Source: Embleya hyalina (lineage in GTDB: Bacteria; Actinomycetota; Actinomycetes; Streptomycetales; Streptomycetaceae). Taken from it: a stretch of 64,000 nt of DNA. Every line of letters starts with the position of its first letter. Position 1 is the stretch's first letter. Made by a program: the position numbers and the translations under genes. The notes beneath the pieces are model-generated. The model was not told where the DNA came from, did no database searches, and saw nothing but the letters and a program-made list of their open reading frames with translations. The stretch is taken from positions 62,001 to 126,000 of the forward strand of contig NZ_BIFH01000020.1 of assembly GCF_003967355.1 (NCBI RefSeq), given 5' to 3'. Below are positions 1 through 8,247 of this stretch, piece after piece.

Positions 1-2
1 GG

Positions 3-611
3 CTGCGGCCGCGGGACGGGCACGCGCTGCGCGCGCCGGAGCTGGCGGGGCGGCATGTTCTGGTGGTGGACGGCGAGGACACCTTCACCGCGATGCTCGC
101 GCACGTGTTGCGCACGCTGGGCCTGCGGGTCGAGGTCAGGTCGCACGACGACGTCACCTCGCGGCGGGTGCGCACCGCCGACCTGGTGGTGCTCGGCCCC
201 GGACCGGGCGACCCCCGCGACACCGCGCACCGCAAGATCCGACTGATGGGCGCGTTGTTGCGGACCCGGCTCGACGCGGGCGGCCCGCTGCTCGCGGTCT
301 GCCTGGGACACCAGTTGTTGTCCCACGAGCTGGGCCTGGAACTGATCCGCGAAGAGCGGCCGTACCAGGGCAAGCAGGAGACCATCGACCTGTTCGGCCG
401 GCCGGAACGGGTCGGCTTCTACAACGCGTTCACCGCGCTGCGGCCGACCGCCGGGGTGCCCAACGTGGAGTTCGCCGCCGACCCGTTCAGCGGCCGGGTG
501 CACGCGTTGCGGTCGAGCCGGATGCGGCTGGCGGGCGTGCAGTTCCACCCCGAGTCGGTACTCACCCACAACGGCCTGGCCATCGTGCGGGAGCTGCTCG
601 CCGGGTTGTGA
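3..611 (+). CDS. Anthranilate/aminodeoxyisochorismate synthase family protein, C-terminal glutamine amidotransferase part (5' partial)
   Basis: The frame is open from the window edge, so this is the last 202 residues of a longer protein. What is seen is a class I glutamine amidotransferase domain: a GPGPGDPRD oxyanion strand, the nucleophile in AVCLGHQLL (Cys codon at 300-302), and the His and Glu of GVQFHPES (His codon 546, Glu codon 552). The domain releases ammonia from glutamine for a chorismate-using synthase domain that would lie upstream. The family is TrpE/TrpG fusions and PhzE-like enzymes. The missing N-terminal half is needed to decide between anthranilate and 2-amino-2-deoxyisochorismate synthesis. 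Its place beside pfkA-macRS resembles the Streptomyces anthranilate-synthase-like gene in that neighbourhood. A strong hairpin follows the stop. Confidence 0.85.
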   Translation: MRPRDGHALRAPELAGRHVLVVDGEDTFTAMLAHVLRTLGLRVEVRSHDDVTSRRVRTADLVVLGPGPGDPRDTAHRKIRLMGALLRTRLDAGGPLLAVCLGHQLLSHELGLELIREERPYQGKQETIDLFGRPERVGFYNAFTALRPTAGVPNVEFAADPFSGRVHALRSSRMRLAGVQFHPESVLTHNGLAIVRELLAGL

Positions 612-624
612 GCGCCGCGGGTGG

Positions 625-671
625 GCGCCGGCGGGCGCGGGCCGGGTGGGCACCCGGTCCGCGCCCGGCGC
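625..671 (+). terminator. GC-rich hairpin after the anthranilate-synthase-like gene
   Basis: GCGCCG at 625 and the run up to GGGT near 647 pair with ACCCGG...CGGCGC at 652-671, with a two-base bulge and a short GGC loop. The hairpin starts 13 bases after the stop codon. There is no U-tract, as is usual in Streptomyces. Confidence 0.55.
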
Positions 672-825
672 GGCGCGGCCGCGCCGGGTCGCCCGCGGGG
701 GCGCGGATCCGCCGGGAGCGCATCCGGCGTCGCACCGGCGTGCGACCATAATCGCGTTGCTCGCCGCGGTACGACGGAGGATGCTCGACCCCGTTCGTTG
801 GCCGATCCCAGTGGAGGGGGTTCCC

Positions 826-951
826 GTGGGCTCCGATTGTCCGCCGCACGACCCCGTCGACTGGAGCGGTCGCAAGCGCTGTCGCAAGTGTGGAGTCACC
901 TTCGGCGGACCGCGCCCGCTGCCCCCCTCGCCACCGGACGCAGATGGCTGA
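826..951 (+). CDS. Small CxxC-containing protein, 41 residues
   Basis: This short GTG-started frame has a very good ribosome binding site (GGAGGGGG at 813-820, five bases before the GTG). The product starts with MGSDCPPHDP and contains CRKCGVTF, giving one single Cys and one CxxC pair, which suggests a tiny metal-binding (zinc) module, possibly dimeric because only three Cys and one His are available. Its last eight bases overlap the start of the kinase gene at 944, so the two are probably translationally coupled. I do not recognise a named family. Function is unknown. A longer upstream in-frame extension is open but has no start with a good ribosome site. Confidence 0.6.
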   Translation: MGSDCPPHDPVDWSGRKRCRKCGVTFGGPRPLPPSPPDADG

Positions 952-1837
952 TTCGCCGCCCCCGCCGCCGAACTTCCATACGGCGCCGCGCACTCCGTGG
1001 GACGCACTGCCCACCGACGCGCGCGCCGCGGTCGAACGGTGTGCGGGGCGCGTGCTGGGGGTCGCCACGGTGTGGGCCGGATTCAACTGCGAGTTCGCCG
1101 CCACGGTGACCACCGAACGATCACGCTTCTTCGTCAAGGGTGTTCCGCGCGATCATCCGGCCGCCCGCCAGCAGCGGGTCGAGGTCCGGCTCGCGCCGCA
1201 CGTGCACACCGTCGCGCCCCGGCTGCGCTGGGAGGTGCGGCTGGACGACTGGGTGTTGCTCGGCTTCGACCACATCACCGGCCGGCACGCCGACTTCGCG
1301 CCGGGCACCGCCGATCTGCCGCTGGTCGCCGACGCGCTGCGCCGACTCGGCCGGGTCGCCGTACGAGACCTGCCGCTGCCGCGGATCGAGGAGCGCTGGC
1401 GTTCGCTGTTGACCCACCGTCAGCTCGAACTGCTGCGTGGGGAAAGCCTGTTGCACACCGATCTGCACCCGCACAACGTGCTGATCGGCGGCCGGGGGCC
1501 GCGCGCCTACCTGGTCGACTGGGCGCAACCGGCCCGCGGCCCGGCCTGGATCGAGGTCACCATGGTCGCCGGCCGGCTGATGGACGAGGGCCACACCGCC
1601 GAACAGGCGGCCTCCTGGGCGGACCGCTTCGCGTGCTGGCGCACCGTCTCGCGGGAGGCGATGGAGACCTTCGTGTTCGCCGCCACCAACCAGTGCTCGC
1701 GCGGCATCGGCGCCGCCGACGCCGCACCCTGGAACGCCCGCCTGACCGCCCTGGCCGAGGCCCGCGCCGCCCGAACCCACCGCCGCGCCTGCCCCACCCG
1801 CCCCGTCGGTTCGCGCCGCCGCTCGACACTGGACTGA
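944..1837 (+). CDS. Aminoglycoside phosphotransferase-fold kinase
   Basis: A 297-residue protein with the APH/choline kinase fold. The catalytic loop reads LLHTDLHPHNVLI (HxDxxxxN, Asp and Asn for catalysis and Mg) and is followed by the metal-binding Asp in YLVDWA. The N-lobe is short and the lysine in FFVKGVP probably contacts ATP. The family phosphorylates small hydroxylated or aminated substrates, and many members are not resistance enzymes. Nothing here identifies the substrate. The start at ATG 944 overlaps the upstream CxxC mini-gene by eight bases. The C-terminal 25 residues are Arg/Thr/Pro-rich and probably disordered. It could equally be annotated simply as a phosphotransferase family protein. 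Confidence 0.8.
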   Translation: MADSPPPPPNFHTAPRTPWDALPTDARAAVERCAGRVLGVATVWAGFNCEFAATVTTERSRFFVKGVPRDHPAARQQRVEVRLAPHVHTVAPRLRWEVRLDDWVLLGFDHITGRHADFAPGTADLPLVADALRRLGRVAVRDLPLPRIEERWRSLLTHRQLELLRGESLLHTDLHPHNVLIGGRGPRAYLVDWAQPARGPAWIEVTMVAGRLMDEGHTAEQAASWADRFACWRTVSREAMETFVFAATNQCSRGIGAADAAPWNARLTALAEARAARTHRRACPTRPVGSRRRSTLD

Positions 1838-1988
1838 CCCTCGCCCCCCGAGGTTTCGCACGGGCCGCCCGCGAAGCCGCCCGCCGGGCTGCCCGAATAT
1901 CCCCTGGGGCCCACGGTGTACCGCCCGGTAGGCTCCGGCCGTTCGCACATTCGGTCGAACGGGCTCCTTCCTACGACGGGTACTCCGC

Positions 1989-3347
1989 ATGCGTCTGCGT
2001 CGTTGTCTCGCCTCGACGGCGTTCCTCGTGCTGCTCGGGTCGCCCACGGCCGTCGCGGCCCCGGTCCCCACTTCCCCGGCGGCGGAGGTGCCGCCGGGCG
2101 ACGAGCAGGTCGAACTGACCGGGGTACCGGACCGGATCCGGCCGGCCGTTCCCGTCGAGCTCACCGCGACGATGCGCAACGCCGGTCCGGCCCCGCTGCT
2201 CCTGGAGCCCGAGGTGTCGATCGGCGGGGATCGGGGGATCGCCCCGGAGCAGGTGCGCCTGGAAGTCCTCGACCCGGTCGGCGGCACCTGGGTGCTCAGG
2301 CCCCTGGGCACGCTCGGCTCGACGGCGCTGCCGTTCCCCGGCGCGGCCGCGATCACCGAGACCTCGGGTCGGCTCGCACCCGGCGCGACGGTCGACTTCC
2401 GACTGCGATTCACGATCGCGGCGAACGTTCCGACGCAGTTCGTCCAGGTCTCCATGGGCGGCCGAAGCCACTCCCCGAACACCGGCGACGAGCCGCGCTT
2501 CACCAGGGGCTTCGCGATCGACGCCGCGCTGCTCGGGCCGGACGGCGGCGCGCCCACGCGCCCCCCGTCCCCGGACGAGACCCGCCCGCCGTCCGTGCCG
2601 AACGCGGGCCCGGACCGGTCCGGCGGTGTCGCGAGGATGTTCCCCACGGCGCGGCGCGGCGACGGTCCGACGTTCAATCTCGTCGGCGTCCCCGGTCGAC
2701 TCCAGGCGGGCGGCGGCGCGGCCGAGTTCAAGGTCACGTTCACCAACGACACCGGCCGGATCATCCCCGGCGTGCGTCCGGAGGTGGTGTTCACCACCGG
2801 CCAGTCCCCGATCACCCCGCGGCAGTTGGTGGTCGAGGTGTACGACTCCTACGACCGGGGCTGGAGTCCGGTGTCGCTCCGAGTACTCACCGACCCCGCC
2901 AACGGCCGCGACGCGCACCTCGCCGGTGTCCTGACGCCCAAGCCGTGGGACGGCCAACGGCAGCTGCCGCCCGGCGAGTTCGCGACCATCTCGCTCCGGG
3001 TGTCGATCCCGGACGGCTCACCGGTCGCGGGCGGCGACCTCGCCGTACTCGCCGGGGGCGCGGCCCCGAACGGGGTGGGCCCCGACCTCTCCTCGCGCAG
3101 CGACTACCAGGTGCTCCACGTGCCCAACCCCGGCGGGCCGACGCGCGCGCCCACGCTGCGGCCCGAACTGCCGCCGACCGCCCCGGACTCGGCCGCCGGG
3201 CAGCGCAGGGAGGACCACGACGACACGTTCACCTTCGCCACCGTCGCGATCTGGGTCACCCTGGCGGTCCTCGGCGGCACCATCGTGCACTTCGCCCGCA
3301 AGAACCGTCGGCAGGGCGCCGGGACCCCGCTCGGACCCGACGCCTGA
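1989..3347 (+). CDS. Secreted, C-terminally membrane-anchored hypothetical protein
   Basis: A 452-residue protein with a Sec signal peptide (Arg-rich start, hydrophobic stretch LASTAFLVLLG, AVAA/AP cleavage site near residue 24). A long extracellular part follows, containing two similar beta-rich regions that both open with a vELTaTMRNAG / AEFKVTFTNDTG type of strand, then a Pro-rich stalk. A single C-terminal membrane helix (about residues 412-432, ATVAIWVTLAVLGGTIVHF) ends in a basic KNRR tail. No sortase LPxTG signal is visible. The domains look Ig-like, suggesting adhesion or wall-associated function, but I know no characterised relative. It converges with pfkA, 28 bases away. Confidence 0.7.
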   Translation: MRLRRCLASTAFLVLLGSPTAVAAPVPTSPAAEVPPGDEQVELTGVPDRIRPAVPVELTATMRNAGPAPLLLEPEVSIGGDRGIAPEQVRLEVLDPVGGTWVLRPLGTLGSTALPFPGAAAITETSGRLAPGATVDFRLRFTIAANVPTQFVQVSMGGRSHSPNTGDEPRFTRGFAIDAALLGPDGGAPTRPPSPDETRPPSVPNAGPDRSGGVARMFPTARRGDGPTFNLVGVPGRLQAGGGAAEFKVTFTNDTGRIIPGVRPEVVFTTGQSPITPRQLVVEVYDSYDRGWSPVSLRVLTDPANGRDAHLAGVLTPKPWDGQRQLPPGEFATISLRVSIPDGSPVAGGDLAVLAGGAAPNGVGPDLSSRSDYQVLHVPNPGGPTRAPTLRPELPPTAPDSAAGQRREDHDDTFTFATVAIWVTLAVLGGTIVHFARKNRRQGAGTPLGPDA

Positions 3348-3375
3348 CGCCCGACCCCGGCGCGCCGTCACGGCA

Positions 3376-4401
3376 TCAGCCGAACAGCACCTTCGCCTCT
3401 TCGTACAGCGCCGGCGGCACGGTCTTCAGCTCGCGCGTGGCGGCCTCCAGCGGCACCGTCACCACGTCGGTCCCGCGCAGCGCGACCATCCTGCCCCATT
3501 CGCCCGCGTTGACCGCGTCGATCGCGTGGAACCCGAACCGGGTGGCCAGCCAGCGGTCGAACGCGGTGGGCGTGCCGCCGCGCTGCACGTGGCCGAGCAC
3601 GGTGGTGCGCGCCTCGTGTCCGGTGCGCTTCTCGATCTCCGAGGCCAGCCAGTCGCCGATCCCGGACAGCTTGACGTGGCCGAACGCGTCCAGCGTCTGG
3701 TCCTTGGTCACCATCTGACCGGCCAGCGGGATGGCGCCCTCGGCGACCACGATGATCGGCGCGTAGTTGGTCCGGAACCGGCTGTCCACCCAGGCGCAGA
3801 CCTCCTCGACGTCGAAGTTCTGCTCGGGGATCAGGATCACGTTGGCGCCGCCGGCCATGCCGGAGTGGATCGCGATCCAGCCCGCGTGCCGGCCCATCAC
3901 CTCGACGATCAGCACCCGGCGGTGCGATTCGGCGGTGGTGTGCAGGCGGTCGATCGCCTCGGTGGCGATGTTGACCGCGGTGTCGAAGCCGAACGTGTAG
4001 TCGGTCGCGTTCAGGTCGTTGTCGATGGTCTTGGGCACACCGACGACCTTGACGTCGTGCTCGTGCAACCGGGTCGCCACGCCGAGGGTGTCCTCGCCGC
4101 CGATCGCCACGAGCGCGTCCACCTCGAACTTGCCCAGGTTCTCCCGGATCCGCTCGATGCCGCGATCGACCTTGATCGGGTTGGTCCGGGACGAGCCGAG
4201 GATGGTTCCGCCGCGCGGCAGGATCCCGCGTACGGCCTTGACGTCGAGCGGCATGGTGTCGCCTTCGAGCGGACCGCGCCAGCCGTCCCGAAAGCCGATG
4301 AATTCGTACCCGTAGTCCTGGACGCCCTTGCGGACGACCGCACGGATCACCGCGTTGAGACCCGGGCAGTCGCCGCCGCCGGTCAGTACTCCGACACGCA
4401 T
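3376..4401 (-). CDS. pfkA: 6-phosphofructokinase, phosphate-donor signature of the PPi type
   Basis: Phosphorylates fructose 6-phosphate to fructose 1,6-bisphosphate in glycolysis. The 341-residue protein carries the PFK nucleotide loop GGGDCPG (8-14), GGED (101-104), the catalytic PKTIDND (123-129, Asp127 as base) and MGRHAGW (169-175). Start ATG 4401 has GGAG six bases before it. Residue 104 is Asp and residue 124 is Lys. In the family, Gly104/Gly124 goes with ATP and Asp104/Lys124 with pyrophosphate use (for example the Amycolatopsis PPi enzyme), so a PPi-dependent or mixed enzyme is possible. The gene lies downstream of macSR on the same strand after a 124-base gap, a conserved Streptomyces arrangement. 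Confidence 0.93.
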   Translation of the reverse strand: MRVGVLTGGGDCPGLNAVIRAVVRKGVQDYGYEFIGFRDGWRGPLEGDTMPLDVKAVRGILPRGGTILGSSRTNPIKVDRGIERIRENLGKFEVDALVAIGGEDTLGVATRLHEHDVKVVGVPKTIDNDLNATDYTFGFDTAVNIATEAIDRLHTTAESHRRVLIVEVMGRHAGWIAIHSGMAGGANVILIPEQNFDVEEVCAWVDSRFRTNYAPIIVVAEGAIPLAGQMVTKDQTLDAFGHVKLSGIGDWLASEIEKRTGHEARTTVLGHVQRGGTPTAFDRWLATRFGFHAIDAVNAGEWGRMVALRGTDVVTVPLEAATRELKTVPPALYEEAKVLFG

Positions 4402-4525
4402 CGAAATCTCCGATTTCTTCCGTCCGGCACGATTCGCGGCCCACGCTACCGGTGCGAGCGGCCACCTCGACTCTTCCCACCACCCGTTCGAGGTACCCGA
4501 CTTGATCGTGTCGGCTTGATCGCGC

Positions 4526-5230
4526 CTAGTCGTCCAGGCCCTTCTCGATCGCGTAGCGGACCAGTTCGACCCGGTTGTGCAGTTGCAGCTTGTTCAAGGT
4601 GTTCTGGACGTGGTTCTGCACCGTGCGGTGGGACAGGAACAGGCGCTCCGCGATCTGCTTGTACGACAGCCCCTTGGCGACCATGCGCAACACCTCGGTC
4701 TCCCGGTCGGTCAGCCGCGGCGCGGTCGGGCCGCCCGCCGCGTCCCGGCGCGGCGGATCGGTGGCCATCCGGCGGAACTCGCCGAGCACCAGGCCGGCCA
4801 GCCCGGGGGTGAACACCGGGTCGCCGACGGCGGTCCGGCGCACCGCGTCGACCAGTTCCTCGCGGCTCGCGGACTTGACCAGGTAGCCGGTGGCTCCGGC
4901 CTTGACCGCCTCCAGGACGTCCTCCTGCTCACCGCTGGCGGACAACACCAGGATCCGCACCGCCCGGTCGAGGCGGACCAGTTCGCGGGCCACCTCGACC
5001 CCCGGCAGCTTGGGCAGGTTCAGGTCCAGGATCACCACGTTCGGCGAGGTGGCCCGGGCCCGGCGGACCGCCTCCGGGCCGTCCCCGGCGGTGGCGACCA
5101 CGTCGTAGCCCGCCGCCGAGAGGTCGCGCGCCACCGCCTCGCGCCACATCGGGTGGTCGTCCACGACCAGGACGCGCAGCGCGGCGGCCGGTGCCTCGTC
5201 GGTCGGTGTGCCCGTGTTCGTGTCGTTCAT
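4526..5230 (-). CDS. macR: MacR-type response regulator (NarL/FixJ class)
   Basis: A 234-residue regulator. The receiver domain (about 17-135) has the acidic pair D24-D25, phospho-acceptor Asp69 in VVILDLNLP and conserved Lys119. The LuxR-type helix-turn-helix (about 170-234) contains LTDRETEVLRMVAKGLSYKQ. The start codon overlaps the stop of the sensor kinase gene (ATGA, 5227-5230), so the pair is translationally coupled. The kinase belongs to the MacS class, so this should be its MacR partner, linked in Streptomyces to cell-envelope and morphological control. The name rests on family and neighbourhood, not on a direct test. Confidence 0.88.
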   Translation of the reverse strand: MNDTNTGTPTDEAPAAALRVLVVDDHPMWREAVARDLSAAGYDVVATAGDGPEAVRRARATSPNVVILDLNLPKLPGVEVARELVRLDRAVRILVLSASGEQEDVLEAVKAGATGYLVKSASREELVDAVRRTAVGDPVFTPGLAGLVLGEFRRMATDPPRRDAAGGPTAPRLTDRETEVLRMVAKGLSYKQIAERLFLSHRTVQNHVQNTLNKLQLHNRVELVRYAIEKGLDD

Positions 5231-6375
5231 CCGCTCCCCTGCCTCGGCACCCGGAACTCCAGTTCGGTGCCTTCTCCCGTCACCGACGACCACACCACGG
5301 TGCCGCCCAGATCGCGCACCCGGCCCTCGATCGACTGGGCCACGCCCAACCGCCCCTGGGCCCGGGCCGCCTCGAGTCGCCCCGGTTCCATCCCCGGGCC
5401 GTCGTCCCGGACGCTGACCACGATCTCGTCGGGCTCGTCCTCCAGCAGGATCCACGCCCGCGCCCGCTCGCCCGCGTGCCGGCGCACGTTGTCCAGGGCC
5501 GCGGAGACCGCGGCGGCCACCTCGCGCGCCGCGGGCGTCGGCAACAGCACGGGCGTGCCGGGCGAGGACACGGTCACCCGCGCCCCGGCGAAGCCGCCGA
5601 GCAGCACCCGCAGGTCCTGCCGGGCCGGGTCGCCGTCCGCGCCGGAGCCGGGCAGGTCGGCCGACTCGACCCGGGCGGGCGTCGCCGAGATCAACTGCCG
5701 CAGCGCCACCTCCTGCTCACCGGCCAACCGGCCGAGCCCCGCCGCCTCGCCGCCGAGCTCGGCGCCCCGGCGCTGCACCAGGGCGAGCACCTGGAGCACG
5801 CTGTCGTGGATGTCGCGCGCCAATCGTTCGCGTTCGCGGGTGGCGGCCTCCAGTTGCAGCGCGCGGGTCAGCGCCTTCTCGCTCACCCGGGCGATCTCGA
5901 CGACGTAGCCGACCGCACCGCCCGCGAGCAGCAACAGCACGATGTTGTGCTGGTTGTCGGCGGTGAGCGCGCCGCGTTCGAGGGTGTCGGCGGCGCCTAT
6001 CGTCAGCGCCGCCACCGAGCCCGTCTTCCAGCCGCCCTTGATCGCGCACGCCAGCACCGGCGCCGAGGCCCACACCGTGGGCAGCGTCATCGTGCCCTGG
6101 GCGACCCGCTCGGGATCGTCCAGCCAGCGGGTGGAGAGCAGACACCCGGCCGCGACGCAGAGGTCGACGATCAACCAGGGAGGTTCGCGAAACCTGGGGT
6201 CGCGGAAGCCGTACGCGGTCACCGCCGTCCACACCACGAGCAGCGCCATGACGGCCCACCCGCCGACCGGGTGGTCGTACTCGTCCGCGACCTGGGCGTA
6301 GCGCGCGATCGCGTAGACGAGGGCGAGCGTGCGATATACCGTCAGCGCCCGCCACAGCGACTGTTCGACCCCCAT
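5227..6375 (-). CDS. macS: MacS-type sensor histidine kinase
   Basis: A 382-residue membrane sensor. The N-terminal half has about five hydrophobic segments (roughly 15-160, DUF5931-like). A HisKA_3 dimerisation helix has the phospho-acceptor His190 in RDIHDSVLQ, and the ATPase domain has the N-box around Asn295 (ALDNVRRH) and G1 motif DDGPGM (324-329). It should sense an envelope or membrane signal and phosphorylate MacR, whose gene overlaps its stop. A GGGGGG run five bases before ATG 6375 supports the start. The gene follows the acyltransferase gene by 32 bases, so acyltransferase-macS-macR may be one transcript. Confidence 0.88.
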   Translation of the reverse strand: MGVEQSLWRALTVYRTLALVYAIARYAQVADEYDHPVGGWAVMALLVVWTAVTAYGFRDPRFREPPWLIVDLCVAAGCLLSTRWLDDPERVAQGTMTLPTVWASAPVLACAIKGGWKTGSVAALTIGAADTLERGALTADNQHNIVLLLLAGGAVGYVVEIARVSEKALTRALQLEAATRERERLARDIHDSVLQVLALVQRRGAELGGEAAGLGRLAGEQEVALRQLISATPARVESADLPGSGADGDPARQDLRVLLGGFAGARVTVSSPGTPVLLPTPAAREVAAAVSAALDNVRRHAGERARAWILLEDEPDEIVVSVRDDGPGMEPGRLEAARAQGRLGVAQSIEGRVRDLGGTVVWSSVTGEGTELEFRVPRQGSG

Positions 6376-6407
6376 CCGAACCCCCCAGAGGTGCCGGGTG
6401 GACCCGG

Positions 6408-7184
6408 TCAGCCGGCGGGTCGGCCGAGGCCGCCCGAGTCGTCGTTCGTCCCGGACGCGGCATCGGGGTCGGCGGTCTCGGCGGCCTTGGCCGCCGCCTG
6501 CTTGCGCGCCTCGTCGATCCGCTTCTTGGCGTCGGCCGCGTACATGTCGACGTACTCCTGGCCGGACAACTCCATCAGCGCGTAGATGATCTCGTCGGTG
6601 ATCGCGCGCAGGATGAAGCGGTCGTCCTCCATGCCCTCGTAGCGGGAGAAGTCCAGCGGCTCGCCGATCCGGATGCCCACGCGCATGACCTTCGGCACGA
6701 TCTTGCCGGGCGGCTGGATCTTCTCGGTGTCGATCATCGCGACCGGGATCACCGGCGCGCCCGACTCCAGCGCCAGCCGGGCGATCCCGGTCTTGCCCCG
6801 GTACAGCCGGCCGTCCGGCGAGCGGGTGCCCTCCGGGTAGATGCCGAACAGGTGGTCCTCGCGCAGCACCTTGAGCCCGGCGTTCAGCGCGGCCTCGCTC
6901 GCCCGGCCGCCGCTGCGGTCCACGGGCAGTTGGCCCACTCCCTTGAAGAACGCGGCGGTGAGCCGGCCCTTGACCCCTCGGCCGGTGAAGTAGTCCGACT
7001 TGGCCAGGAAGGTGATCCGCCGCGGGACGACCACGGGCAGGAAGAACGAGTCCGAGAACGAGAGATGGTTGCTCGCCAGAATGGCCGGGCCCCGGTCCGG
7101 GATGTGCTCCTGACCCTCCACCCAGGGGCGGAAGAAGAGCCTCAATACGGGGCCGACGATCATTTTCATCAGCCGGTAGAACAA
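6408..7184 (-). CDS. Lysophospholipid (1-acylglycerol-3-phosphate) acyltransferase
   Basis: A PlsC-family enzyme that transfers an acyl chain to a lysophospholipid at the inner membrane. The catalytic HxxxxD box is H40-D45 (NHLSFSD) and the substrate-binding EGTR is at 118-121. The first 20 residues form a membrane-associated helix. I chose TTG 7184 as start: it gives MFYRLMKM, typical of the family, and has an AGGAGG-type site (complement of 7191-7200) about seven bases upstream. Length 258 residues fits. The C-terminal 35 residues are Ala/Lys/Asp-rich and probably unstructured. It heads a possible transcript with macS and macR. Confidence 0.88.
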   Translation of the reverse strand: MFYRLMKMIVGPVLRLFFRPWVEGQEHIPDRGPAILASNHLSFSDSFFLPVVVPRRITFLAKSDYFTGRGVKGRLTAAFFKGVGQLPVDRSGGRASEAALNAGLKVLREDHLFGIYPEGTRSPDGRLYRGKTGIARLALESGAPVIPVAMIDTEKIQPPGKIVPKVMRVGIRIGEPLDFSRYEGMEDDRFILRAITDEIIYALMELSGQEYVDMYAADAKKRIDEARKQAAAKAAETADPDAASGTNDDSGGLGRPAG

Positions 7185-7460
7185 CCCTGACCTCCTCCTC
7201 GGGACAGGACGAACCCTAGAGCATCGCTCCCGGTCGGGACCTCGGTACGGGAGTTGTCGCCGGCGCCACGCCGCTGTACGCATCGCGCACGCCCGTGGGA
7301 CGATTCGAGGGCGCCCAGGTGTTGGGGGTAAGGGGCGGAACCACTCGCCTCCCGACCCCGTTATGGAACCTGTACCGCCGTCGGCCGGCGGTCGCCACCC
7401 CACGTGGCGCCCATCCGGTCGGCTCGCCCCGCCCAGCCCGTCGCCCGAAGGAGCCCGTTG

Positions 7461-8240
7461 GTGTCGATCCTGCCCGGTGCCGAGCCCGACCACCACGACG
7501 GCGGTTCGGTGGGCGTCCTGCTGTGCCACGGGTTCACCGGCACGCCGCAGTCGTTGCGGCCGTGGGCCCGACACCTCGCCGCGGCCGGGCTGACCGTGTC
7601 GCTGCCGCTGCTGCCCGGTCACGGCACCCGGTGGCAGGACATGAACCTGACCACGTGGCACGACTGGTACGCCGCCGTGGACCGCGCCTTCGACCGGCTG
7701 CGCGAGCGCTGCGACACGGTGTTCGTGATGGGTCTGTCGATGGGCGGCGGACTGGCCCTGCGGCTCGCCGAGCAGCACGGCGACAAGGTGGCGGGACTGG
7801 TCCTGGTGAACCCGTCCGTACAGGCCGACGACCCGAAGGTGCGCCTGCTGCCGGTGTTGCGGCACGTCATACCGTCGGTGCCCGGCATCGCCTCCGACAT
7901 CCGCAAGGAGGGCTCGGTCGAGCTCGCCTACGCGCGCACCCCGGTGAAGGCCGCCTACTCGCTGTCCCGGTTCTGGCGGGTGGTCGGCGCCGACCTGCCG
8001 CAGGTGACCCAGCCGGTGCTGCTCCTGCACAGCCCGCACGATCACGTGGTCTCGCCGGCCAACTCCGAGACGGTGTTGGCCAGGATCTCCTCCACGGACG
8101 TCACCGACGTCCTGCTCAACGACAGCTATCACGTGGCGACGCTCGACCACGACGCGGAACGGATCTTCGCATCCAGCCTGGAGTTCGTACGCCGGCTCGC
8201 GCCGGACGCGCGGACCCCGGAGACGGCCGAGAGGGACTGA
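7461..8240 (+). CDS. Alpha/beta hydrolase, carboxylesterase/monoacylglycerol lipase type
   Basis: A 259-residue serine hydrolase. The oxyanion segment is LLCHGFTG (20-27), the nucleophile elbow GLSMGGG puts Ser at 93, and the acid and base are probably Asp194 (HSPHDHV) and His224 (DSYHVAT). This matches Est30-like carboxylesterases that cleave short or medium acyl esters. Start GTG 7461 was chosen because GAAGGAG lies seven bases upstream; TTG 7458 is an alternative. The gene diverges from the acyltransferase and is followed after seven bases by an unrelated membrane protein gene, probably in one transcript. The natural substrate is unknown. Confidence 0.85.
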   Translation: MSILPGAEPDHHDGGSVGVLLCHGFTGTPQSLRPWARHLAAAGLTVSLPLLPGHGTRWQDMNLTTWHDWYAAVDRAFDRLRERCDTVFVMGLSMGGGLALRLAEQHGDKVAGLVLVNPSVQADDPKVRLLPVLRHVIPSVPGIASDIRKEGSVELAYARTPVKAAYSLSRFWRVVGADLPQVTQPVLLLHSPHDHVVSPANSETVLARISSTDVTDVLLNDSYHVATLDHDAERIFASSLEFVRRLAPDARTPETAERD

Positions 8241-8247
8241 ACGAACG

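Noticed and set aside
1-611. Start of a phenazine or other antibiotic cluster because of PhzE-like amidotransferase similarity
   Set aside because: Only the amidotransferase part is visible and the neighbours are primary-metabolism genes in a conserved order; no other phenazine genes are present.
944-1837. Aminoglycoside resistance gene
   Set aside because: The fold is shared by many metabolic kinases and no resistance-type close relative or mobile context is visible.
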